Assembly: GCA_017526725.1 (NCBI GenBank)
Contig: JAFXRA010000075.1
Location: forward strand, 1-8,398
Direction of reading: 5' to 3'
DNA length: 8,398 nt
Source: Candidatus Rifleibacteriota bacterium
GTDB lineage: Bacteria > Riflebacteria > Ozemobacteria > Ozemobacterales > Ozemobacteraceae
Of the stretch, positions 1-5,897 are shown piece after piece; position 1 is the first letter of the stretch; every line of letters starts with the position of its first letter. The notes below the pieces were generated by a model. That model ran no database searches. It had not been told where the DNA came from and worked only from the letters and a program-made list of their open reading frames with translations. Position numbers and translations under genes: made by a program.

Positions 1-28
1 AACCAAGCAACAACCATATTTTTTTCAT
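1..28 (-). CDS. Start of a further secreted protein (partial, 9 codons)
   Basis: An ATG on the minus strand (bases 26-28) opens a frame reading MKKIWLLLG before the window ends. A strong ribosome binding site, AAAGGAG, lies 5 nt upstream (plus-strand complement at 34-40). The lysine pair followed by hydrophobic residues looks like the start of a signal peptide and resembles MKKYWVLVG at the start of the 1266-aa gene just upstream. Only 32 nt separate it from that gene's stop, so co-transcription is likely. It may be another FGE-like paralogue, but that is inference; the rest of the gene lies outside the window. Confidence 0.6.
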
Positions 29-33
29 AACAA

Positions 34-40
34 CTCCTTT
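34..40 (-). promoter_or_regulatory. Ribosome binding site of the partial left-edge gene
   Basis: The minus strand reads AAAGGAG, 5 nt before the ATG at 26-28. It is the best Shine-Dalgarno match in the window and is the main reason to call the nine-codon fragment a real gene. Confidence 0.65.
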
Positions 41-46
41 CACCTT

Positions 47-74
47 TCAGTATTCAGTTTTCAGTTTTCAGTTT
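47..74. repeat. Tandem heptamer array (TCAGTTT)4 overlapping a gene end
   Basis: Four contiguous 7-bp units: TCAGTAT at 47-53, then TCAGTTT at 54-60, 61-67 and 68-74. On the minus strand the unit is AAACTGA. The last codons and the TGA stop (61-63) of the 1266-aa gene lie inside the array. The same heptamer occurs three times at 3996-4016, at the end of the 555-aa gene. It resembles the short tandemly repeated repetitive sequences described between cyanobacterial genes, but no assignment to a published family can be made here. Confidence 0.9.
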
Positions 75-3000
75 GAACCAGCACTACTCTGAAGCCAATT
101 CCAGCACCTTTTCTTCCAAACGGATTGTCTAAATCATAAACTGCTCTAAAACCAGAACGGCAGTTAATTGCTATTTCCATAAAATTACCGCCTCTGACAT
201 TACGATAAATTTTATTGTTTATAGCTTCTTTTTTCCCGACAGGATCAGTTACAGCATCTTTTGTATATTTATAACTCCAGTCGGCACACCATTCACCAAC
301 ATTGCCATGCATATCATAAATACCCCAGGCATTAGGTTTTTTCTGACCAACAGGATGAGTCTTTCTTTTCGAATTATATTTATACCAAGCTACTTCGTCT
401 AAATTGCTACATTTAAGCTTTTCAAGATTTTCTAGCAAACCTTTAAAATTATTTAATTGAATTAAAGCTTGAGTACTATCGGTATCTTTTACACTTTTGG
501 CTATTTCAAGATACTTTTGTATATCTTTGTCTAAGGTTATCTCTTTTCCTGAATTTAAAGCAGTTGTAGTTCCTGCTCGGCAGGCATACTCCCATTGCGC
601 TTCGGTTGGGAGAGCATATTTATAGCCCTTTTCAGGAATAGTATAAGCATATTTTGTGTTTAAAACCTCGCAAAACTTTTCTGCTTCTTCCCAATCTATG
701 TTTTCAACAGGAGCAGAAGCACATTTGAAATAAGAAGGATTTTTCCCCATTACTTTTTTATATTGTTCCTGAGTAATTTCGTATTTACCTATATAAAAAG
801 GTTTTGAAATAGTTACTTTATGTTGTATTTCTTGGTCTTCAACAGCGATAACTCTTGGTTCTAATACAGAACTTCCCATCATAAAGCTGCCTGCAGGGCA
901 TTTTACCATTTCAATAATCAACGAATTATTCAAGACGAATTCAACTTCTTCTGATTCTGGTCCTTCAAGCTTTTTGTCATTATTGCTCAAAACATATTCC
1001 GCAACACTGACCTTTCCTGTAATTGGTTCATTTGGCTCAAAATCTTTTGGCTTAAGCTCTTCAAAGTCAAAATAGACCTTTTGTTCTTTAATTTTATCCA
1101 TCTCGAAATATCTTTCTATTTTTTCGCCTTTATCCACATTAATTTTAACAATATAGCCATCAATACACTTGCCTAACAATGCAGCTTCACTCTTTTTGGG
1201 AAGTTGCAATCGAACTTTTTCTACTTGCTCTTTTTTCCCATTTACTATTTCTTCTACCATTTCAAAATCAAATGGTTTTTCTTCTAGTTCTGGAGCATAC
1301 ATTGTCCAGATTGTATAGCCTGATTTTTTTACTTCTTTTTCCTCAAGTGTATAACTACCCCATTGCCCCGTTGGTTTTACTTCTAATGTGCTTGAATCTG
1401 TTGATCCCCCGTCTATTTCAAGTATATAGAAGTCTTTAAAAAGGGACTCTTTATATTTTAAACCAAACTTTTCTATCAGTATTTCTTTTATTTTATTATC
1501 ATCGTAACCCTTCATAAATAATTCGTTTTTATAATTTTTTGATTGTTTAGTTATACCCTCTACTTGAGATATATTTTCAAGAACAGAAGAGTGATAGAAC
1601 CACCCTTTCTTTGTTTTTGAGCTTTTATCTGGACCAACAGGTTTAAAATCCATCTCAGGAATAGTATCTTGTAAATCATTATCAAAAACAATCTGCATGG
1701 CTATTTCTTTAGGTTTATTATTCTTATTTTTGTAATCGGATTTTGCCTCATTATGTAATTCTCTTAATCTGATGGTGAAATCTTCATCAATTAGGTCAAC
1801 ATGATAACCATTAGTATTTATACTATTATTAGCAGTCAACAGTAGGTCTTTGTTACTTACATTATGAGAAGCAACTCTAGAAAATATTCTATCAGAATAT
1901 TCTTTTGCAAAATTTGTGTAATATTCTGTCATTTTAGGTAAAGTCATTATTTTACCAGATTTATCTATAAAAGTGTATCTGAATAAGCTTGAAAAATTAT
2001 TGTCAGTATATTTTAAACATCGAAGCAAGTCATCCCAATTTTCGGGTTTATCTGTATTTTTTTCTTTTTTCCATACATATTTAATAAATTGCCATAATGG
2101 GTAACCTGAATTGGCTGCATTTTCTCCAGAGAGTGAAAATACTTTCCCGTCAATACTGCCTTCGTAACAGTCAATAGGATAGGCATAATACTCGTATCTT
2201 AATCCTAATTCTTTCCCTTCCGAATCTAGATTTTTAGGCAGTATTTCACCATTATCCTTGTCTGTAAACCATTTGAAAGCTTCTTCTTCAAAATATTGTG
2301 CTGTTGCTTCAGCCCATTTGCTATCTAAAAAAGGATTATATTTAGCTCTCTGAATCACATGAAAAAATTCATGGGTTACAGTAAGCGTCAGATTATCATA
2401 TTTAGCCTTAGTATTATCTTTTATCAAACCAATTCCTAAATAAATTGATGGATTTGTAAAACCTACCACATCTGAATGAATATTTGTAAGTGTAACAGCT
2501 GAAGTAACGTCACGATAACCTGTTACTGTAAATATTTTGTTTTGGAAATATACGTTTACCGTTCCTGTCGGATGAGCTAGACCTTTGGGAAAGATTACAT
2601 CACAATAATAATCCAATGCTTTTTGGAAACTACTGCAAACAGAATCTTTTAGATCAATAACCTTCTTATAGTCTCTAGCTATGTTTTCGGCTATACCAAT
2701 AAAATACTTTTTATTTTTAAGTGCTTCAAAAACATGCTGTTCTCTTAATTGTTTATTATATTTATTATAACGATATTCCTCCATTTTATTATCTATCTCA
2801 CGACTGTTTTTGGTCAGCTTATAGATTTTAAGAAATTCATCTTCGCAATTTTTTATATAATCCAAGTCAATTTTAAATTCCTTTAATAATACTTCATTGT
2901 GGATTTTTATTTTTAAGTCTGAATATTTTGAATTTTTAACTACCCACTCATTTTTAAAACTTATAAAATCCTTCCCTTTATCTTTAGCATCTTTGGGATT

Positions 3001-3861
3001 TGTAATTCTTATATTTCCTTCACTATCTAACGCCAATCCTATTGTATCAACTACAGCAAAAACGACAGAAGAATTCTGTCTGCTTTCAACGCTTGCTTTG
3101 CTTCCATTAATCAAGATGTCATAATCTGACCATTTACCCTTTTCATCAATTCTGTAACAGGCAACATTTTTATAAAATTCAGGTAAAACGCCCAGCTTTT
3201 CTAGGTCGAATTCCATCTTGAAAGAGCCTTCTAGTATTTCATTGTCTGCCATTCCTGCATGAAGTTCCCAAGCGGAAATAACACAACCCGTTTCTTTTCT
3301 TTCAGTGTTAAGCTTGTCGGCAAAATCATCTATTTGCTTTTCAGGAAGAGCTTTCATAGTAAACTCTCTGTCTTTGTCGAGAGCATTTTCTTCTGCTGAA
3401 ATAGTTACACCTTCGACCGGGGTAATCTTGAAAGCTTTACTTTTGCCCTTAGGAAGGAATGTAAAAGGACTCTTAGGTTCTCCTTTTTCTATCTTTTCTT
3501 CTTGGGATTTATTGTCTGCAGCAATTTTTTCCGAAGATGGAGAGTTATTATTTATAGATTCTGACTTTATGTCAGTTTTTGGCTCTTGCGCTTTCTGGTT
3601 TACAATTACTTCTTGGTTTATAACAGCTTTTTTATCGTCTTTTTTAGTTAAAACAGGTTTGGTTGTTTCTGTATTAGCTTTTGGAGCAGGTTCTAAGTCA
3701 GGTTCTAACTCAACTTCTTCAGGAACAGAAGCATTGGGATGAGTCTTGAAAGGTTTAAGCTTTATCGGCTCATAATAACTTTTATCATAATTTGCTCTGT
3801 TCTGTGCGAACAGAAAACCTGCAACAAATAATAAACCAACCAAAACCCAGTATTTTTTCAT
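61..3861 (-). CDS. Secreted HExxH metallopeptidase-like protein with C-terminal FGE/SUMF1-like domain
   Basis: A 1266-aa exported protein. Residues 1-19 form a signal peptide (lysines, hydrophobic core, FLFA|Q cleavage). Residues 40-135 are a charged, proline- and glutamate-rich linker, probably disordered. Residues 140-275 look like a beta-rich domain I cannot name. HEFFH at 497-501 followed by WAEA with Glu518 fits a zinc-metallopeptidase site of the gluzincin type (two His plus a downstream Glu); the substrate is unknown. Residues 680-950 are unrecognised. Residues 981-1262 are an FGE-sulfatase/SUMF1-like domain: CPAGSFMMGS, YIGKYEITQEQY, LPTEAQWEYACRAGT, HGNVGEWC, GIGFRVVL. This domain carries an extra segment of about 39 residues at 1111-1149. 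GGAG lies 5 nt before the ATG. Catalytic activity is plausible but unproven. Confidence 0.9.
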   Translation of the reverse strand: MKKYWVLVGLLFVAGFLFAQNRANYDKSYYEPIKLKPFKTHPNASVPEEVELEPDLEPAPKANTETTKPVLTKKDDKKAVINQEVIVNQKAQEPKTDIKSESINNNSPSSEKIAADNKSQEEKIEKGEPKSPFTFLPKGKSKAFKITPVEGVTISAEENALDKDREFTMKALPEKQIDDFADKLNTERKETGCVISAWELHAGMADNEILEGSFKMEFDLEKLGVLPEFYKNVACYRIDEKGKWSDYDILINGSKASVESRQNSSVVFAVVDTIGLALDSEGNIRITNPKDAKDKGKDFISFKNEWVVKNSKYSDLKIKIHNEVLLKEFKIDLDYIKNCEDEFLKIYKLTKNSREIDNKMEEYRYNKYNKQLREQHVFEALKNKKYFIGIAENIARDYKKVIDLKDSVCSSFQKALDYYCDVIFPKGLAHPTGTVNVYFQNKIFTVTGYRDVTSAVTLTNIHSDVVGFTNPSIYLGIGLIKDNTKAKYDNLTLTVTHEFFHVIQRAKYNPFLDSKWAEATAQYFEEEAFKWFTDKDNGEILPKNLDSEGKELGLRYEYYAYPIDCYEGSIDGKVFSLSGENAANSGYPLWQFIKYVWKKEKNTDKPENWDDLLRCLKYTDNNFSSLFRYTFIDKSGKIMTLPKMTEYYTNFAKEYSDRIFSRVASHNVSNKDLLLTANNSINTNGYHVDLIDEDFTIRLRELHNEAKSDYKNKNNKPKEIAMQIVFDNDLQDTIPEMDFKPVGPDKSSKTKKGWFYHSSVLENISQVEGITKQSKNYKNELFMKGYDDNKIKEILIEKFGLKYKESLFKDFYILEIDGGSTDSSTLEVKPTGQWGSYTLEEKEVKKSGYTIWTMYAPELEEKPFDFEMVEEIVNGKKEQVEKVRLQLPKKSEAALLGKCIDGYIVKINVDKGEKIERYFEMDKIKEQKVYFDFEELKPKDFEPNEPITGKVSVAEYVLSNNDKKLEGPESEEVEFVLNNSLIIEMVKCPAGSFMMGSSVLEPRVIAVEDQEIQHKVTISKPFYIGKYEITQEQYKKVMGKNPSYFKCASAPVENIDWEEAEKFCEVLNTKYAYTIPEKGYKYALPTEAQWEYACRAGTTTALNSGKEITLDKDIQKYLEIAKSVKDTDSTQALIQLNNFKGLLENLEKLKCSNLDEVAWYKYNSKRKTHPVGQKKPNAWGIYDMHGNVGEWCADWSYKYTKDAVTDPVGKKEAINNKIYRNVRGGNFMEIAINCRSGFRAVYDLDNPFGRKGAGIGFRVVLVQTEN
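76..921 (-). other. FGE/SUMF1-like domain of the 1266-aa protein
   Basis: Residues 981-1262 carry the family signatures in order, with a helical-looking insertion at 1111-1149 (bases 415-531). Taking GG of the RGGN motif (1224-1225) as anchor, the two copper-binding cysteines of true FGE map to Glu1229 and Cys1234. Only one is present, so formylglycine-generating activity is unlikely; a binding or scaffold role is inferred. Confidence 0.8.
2308..2373 (-). other. HEFFH...E zinc-binding motif
   Basis: Residues 497-518 of the 1266-aa protein: HEFFH, then 16 residues to Glu518 within KWAEATAQYFEE. HExxH with a downstream glutamate in a W-x-E-A context is typical of MA-clan metallopeptidases. The precise family is not recognised. 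Confidence 0.7.
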
Positions 3862-3866
3862 AATGA

Positions 3867-3870
3867 CTCC
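3867..3870 (-). promoter_or_regulatory. Ribosome binding site of the 1266-aa gene
   Basis: The minus strand reads GGAGTCATTATG: GGAG is 5 nt before the chosen ATG (3859-3861). This supports the start and the signal peptide that follows it. Confidence 0.65.
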
Positions 3871-3980
3871 GTCTACGCAAAGCTTCGCTTTGCTCCCCCT
3901 TCAGTCTCGCTTACGCTCGCCAGCTTCCCCACTATCGCGGGGCAGCATCTGATTTTAGAAGTCCTCAAGGGGAAGCTTTA
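3871..3980. repeat. GC-rich palindromic intergenic element
   Basis: About 60 of 110 bases are G or C, against a strongly AT-rich surrounding. It contains two perfect inverted repeats: GCAAAGC/GCTTTGC (3877-3883 and 3887-3893, 3-nt loop) and AGCTTCCCC/GGGGAAGCT (3922-3930 and 3969-3977). A further GGGG at 3939-3942 could pair with the CCCC at 3927-3930. It fills most of the 141-bp gap between the 555-aa and 1266-aa genes and has no open frame. It looks like a dispersed palindromic (REP- or MITE-like) repeat that inserted between the genes. No T-run follows the stems, so it is not a standard terminator. Confidence 0.6.
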
Positions 3981-3995
3981 GGGCAACAACACATC

Positions 3996-4016
3996 TCAGT
4001 TTTCAGTTTTCAGTTT
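3996..4016. repeat. Tandem heptamer array (TCAGTTT)3 overlapping a gene end
   Basis: Three perfect units of TCAGTTT at 3996-4002, 4003-4009 and 4010-4016. The unit is the same as at 47-74. The array encodes the last codons (QTEN) and the TGA stop (4003-4005) of the 555-aa gene and continues 7 bp past it. Confidence 0.9.
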
Positions 4017-5670
4017 GAACAAGGGCTACTCGGAAACCTATTGCTGATGACAGAGTGTTAGGAGAAGCTACACCTCTACTAGCAGAGCGATTTTTGGCCG
4101 GTTCATAAAAATAGGCTCCACCTTTTACAATACACTTGCTGTTGTTGTTGACTTCCTTTGCCATTTCATTGCCGTTATACCCATCTAAGCACCATTCGGC
4201 AACATTGCCATGCATGTCAAAAATATTCCAGTTATTGGCTTTTTTTGTTCCAACTTCGTGGGTCTTTGTATCAGAATTGGCTTTATACCAAGCAATTTCA
4301 TTCAATTCAGCACAGTTACCCTTTTCTGCAGAAATTTGCTTCCCATTATTTAGAGAGCTTTCACAACCTGCTCTACAAGCATATTCCCATTGCATTTCTG
4401 TAGGAAGTGCAAATTCATAACCAGCAGGTCTCTTATCTTTGGTAAGTTCATTGAGCTTTTTACAAAATTCAACAGCCTTATAATAAGATACAGATTCTAC
4501 CGGTTTTTTATCATCTGCATATCTTGATGGTTTTTCACCCATCACATCAGAAAAGAGTTTCTGAGTTACTTCATATTTACCTATATAAAAATCTTTATCT
4601 ATCGAAACTTCGTTAGCATCTAGGTCAGAGCCTTTTGTTCGACCCAATTCATTTTCTGGGCTACCCATCTTGAATTTTCCTGTTTTACAGTAAACCATTT
4701 GCAAATTTAAGTCAGAATAAGTCCAATCCTGCTTAGTATCATTATTTTGAGAATTAGTAGCAGTAGTATTTGTTGTTTCAGAAGTTTTTGCAACTACAGG
4801 TGCAGAAGTATTTTCTTTTGGCTGACTAACTATATTATGCGGCACTTCAGTTTTTGAAGCAAAATTAATTTCTGTTCCGCTTCCTACTGGAATTAAAGCA
4901 ACTCGGAAACCAGTCTTCATATCTTTGGTTTTGGGATTAGCGTTCAATCGTATAGCTGAACGGCAAAATTTGGCATTAACATTGTAGTTTCCACCTTTTA
5001 TAATGCGGTCTGTTCCCTTTTCTGGACCTAATGGATCCTTTGCTTCACCTTCTACAAAACTTCCATCATAATCTCGACACCATTCAGAGACATTTCCCTG
5101 CATATCATATATACCCCAGGAGTTTGGCTGTTTTTGACCAACAGGGTGGGTTGTGAATTTTGAATTTTTTGCATACCAACCAATTTCATCAAGATTATCG
5201 CACTTATATTCTGTAGTCAGCTCTTTACCATTATTTAAAGGCGAATTAGTTCCAGCTCGGCAAGCATATTCCCATTGAGCTTCTGTAGGAAGGTCAAATT
5301 TAAAACCAGACGGAATAGAAGAAGAAAACTTTGTATTCAGCTTTTCGCAGAACTCTTTTGCATCATTCCAATTAACTAATTCAACAGGCTGTAAGTCATT
5401 TTTGAATTTTGATGGATTTTTACCCATTACAGTTTTGTATTGCTTTTGAGTTACTTCATATTTTCCAATCATAAAGGAATCGCTAAGAATAACCTTATGT
5501 TGTATTTCTTTTAAGTCTCTGCCCATTTCACCTTTAGGACTACCCATTAAGAATTCACCAGCAGGGCATTTAATCATTTCTAGTTCAATATCTTTCAAAG
5601 TCCAGGTATCTTGGGCAAGCAATATATTAGTTGTAAGTAAAAACCCAAATAAAACACAAAATCTTCTCAT
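4003..5670 (-). CDS. Secreted protein with two tandem FGE/SUMF1-like domains
   Basis: A 555-aa exported protein. Residues 1-19 form a signal peptide (two arginines, hydrophobic core, ILLA|Q cleavage). Domain 1 (about 28-261) and domain 2 (about 320-551) each carry the FGE-sulfatase/SUMF1 signatures: MGSP, IGKYEVTQK, LPTE-QWEYACRAG, GNV-EWC, GFRVAL. A linker rich in Thr, Asn and Ser (266-318) joins them. The FGE copper cysteines map to Val231/Cys236 in domain 1 and Tyr522/Asn527 in domain 2, so neither domain should make formylglycine; a ligand-binding or structural role is inferred. GGAG (5676-5679) sits 5 nt before the ATG. The gene lies between two other secreted-protein genes on the same strand, and its C-terminus QTEN matches that of the downstream 1266-aa protein because both ends lie in the same heptamer repeat. 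Confidence 0.92.
   Translation of the reverse strand: MRRFCVLFGFLLTTNILLAQDTWTLKDIELEMIKCPAGEFLMGSPKGEMGRDLKEIQHKVILSDSFMIGKYEVTQKQYKTVMGKNPSKFKNDLQPVELVNWNDAKEFCEKLNTKFSSSIPSGFKFDLPTEAQWEYACRAGTNSPLNNGKELTTEYKCDNLDEIGWYAKNSKFTTHPVGQKQPNSWGIYDMQGNVSEWCRDYDGSFVEGEAKDPLGPEKGTDRIIKGGNYNVNAKFCRSAIRLNANPKTKDMKTGFRVALIPVGSGTEINFASKTEVPHNIVSQPKENTSAPVVAKTSETTNTTATNSQNNDTKQDWTYSDLNLQMVYCKTGKFKMGSPENELGRTKGSDLDANEVSIDKDFYIGKYEVTQKLFSDVMGEKPSRYADDKKPVESVSYYKAVEFCKKLNELTKDKRPAGYEFALPTEMQWEYACRAGCESSLNNGKQISAEKGNCAELNEIAWYKANSDTKTHEVGTKKANNWNIFDMHGNVAEWCLDGYNGNEMAKEVNNNSKCIVKGGAYFYEPAKNRSASRGVASPNTLSSAIGFRVALVQTEN
4018..4713 (-). other. FGE-like domain 2 of the 555-aa protein (degenerate)
   Basis: Residues 320-551. 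The core fold signatures remain, but CPAG is replaced by CKTG and the conserved GG-x9-CRSA motif by GGAYFYEPAKNRSAS, which removes both cysteines used by true FGE. It is more diverged than domain 1, suggesting an old duplication followed by specialisation. Confidence 0.8.
4888..5589 (-). other. FGE-like domain 1 of the 555-aa protein
   Basis: Residues 28-261: EMIKCPAGEFLMGSP, YEVTQKQYKTVMG, LPTEAQWEYACRAGT, WGIYDMQGNVSEWC and KGGNYNVNAKFCRSA. It is closer to the FGE-like domain of the 1266-aa protein (shared THPVGQK, NPS, WGIYDM) than to domain 2 of its own protein. Confidence 0.8.
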
Positions 5671-5675
5671 ACCAA

Positions 5676-5679
5676 CTCC
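5676..5679 (-). promoter_or_regulatory. Ribosome binding site of the 555-aa gene
   Basis: The minus strand reads GGAGTTGGTATG, placing GGAG 5 nt before the ATG at 5668-5670. It supports the start used here. No convincing separate promoter was found just upstream. Confidence 0.65.
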
Positions 5680-5743
5680 ATATCGTTAATTTCTGCTATA
5701 ACCATCCTTGTTAGCAACAATAAACTCTGTAATAATCAGTTTT

Positions 5744-5780
5744 TTAGAGAGATTAGAGATTAGAGGCAAGAGATTAGAGA
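5744..5780. repeat. Degenerate heptamer array TTAGAGA
   Basis: Units TTAGAGA at 5744-5750, 5753-5759 and 5774-5780, with variants TTAGAGG (5760-5766) and CAAGAGA (5767-5773) and 2 extra bases after the first unit. A single TCAGTTT, the heptamer found at the two gene ends, directly adjoins it at 5736-5742. Confidence 0.8.
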
Positions 5781-5875
5781 ATTGTTTAGTTAGTAACCTC
5801 ACGAATCATTGCTAATTATCGTTAGTTTGAGTTCTAAACAATTCCCTTACCTCTTACCTCTTACCTCTTATCTCT
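5748..5875 (-). ncRNA. Long imperfect hairpin built from inverted heptamer arrays
   Basis: Left arm 5748-5789 and right arm 5834-5875 are inverted repeats of 42 bp with 35 identical positions, including a perfect 11-bp core (GAATTGTTTAG at 5779-5789, CTAAACAATTC at 5834-5844). The 44-nt loop may pair further (AACCTCA with TGAGTT). In a minus-strand transcript four of the seven differences become G-U wobbles, leaving three A-A mismatches. It sits in the 227-bp gap between the 643-aa and 555-aa genes, which are both minus strand, so it would be part of their read-through RNA. It could slow read-through, protect an RNA end or be a mobile palindrome; a defined function is not shown. No U-run directly follows as in an intrinsic terminator. 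Confidence 0.5.
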
Positions 5876-5895
5876 TGTCTCTCATCTCTTTTCTC
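5847..5895. repeat. Heptamer array TTACCTC, seven units
   Basis: Seven units in perfect 7-bp register: TTACCTC three times (5847-5867), then TTATCTC, TTGTCTC, TCATCTC and TTTTCTC. The units become more diverged toward the stop codon of the 643-aa gene (5898-5900), which lies 2 bp beyond. On the minus strand the intact unit is GAGGTAA. Confidence 0.9.
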
Positions 5896-5897
5896 TT

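Noticed and set aside
61..250. A diversity-generating retroelement target at the C-terminal FGE-like domains
   Set aside because: FGE-like folds are used as variable proteins in such systems, but no reverse transcriptase or template repeat is present, and the three domain ends differ at all bases rather than only at adenines.
1179..3742. Several plus-strand open frames (for example 1179-1439, 2897-3124 and 3305-3742)
   Set aside because: They lie wholly antisense to the 1266-aa gene, have no convincing ribosome binding site and give low-complexity hydrophobic or Ser/Leu-rich products, as expected of reverse-frame shadows.
3922..3977. An intrinsic terminator after the 555-aa gene
   Set aside because: The AGCTTCCCC/GGGGAAGCT stem has a 38-nt loop and no T-run follows it on the minus strand.
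4003..5670. Annotation of the 555-aa protein as a working sulfatase-modifying enzyme
   Set aside because: Both domains lack one or both copper-site cysteines, and no sulfatase is nearby.
5744..5895. A small CRISPR array
   Set aside because: The units are 7 bp and contiguous, without unique spacers of about 30 bp; they are short tandem repeats.
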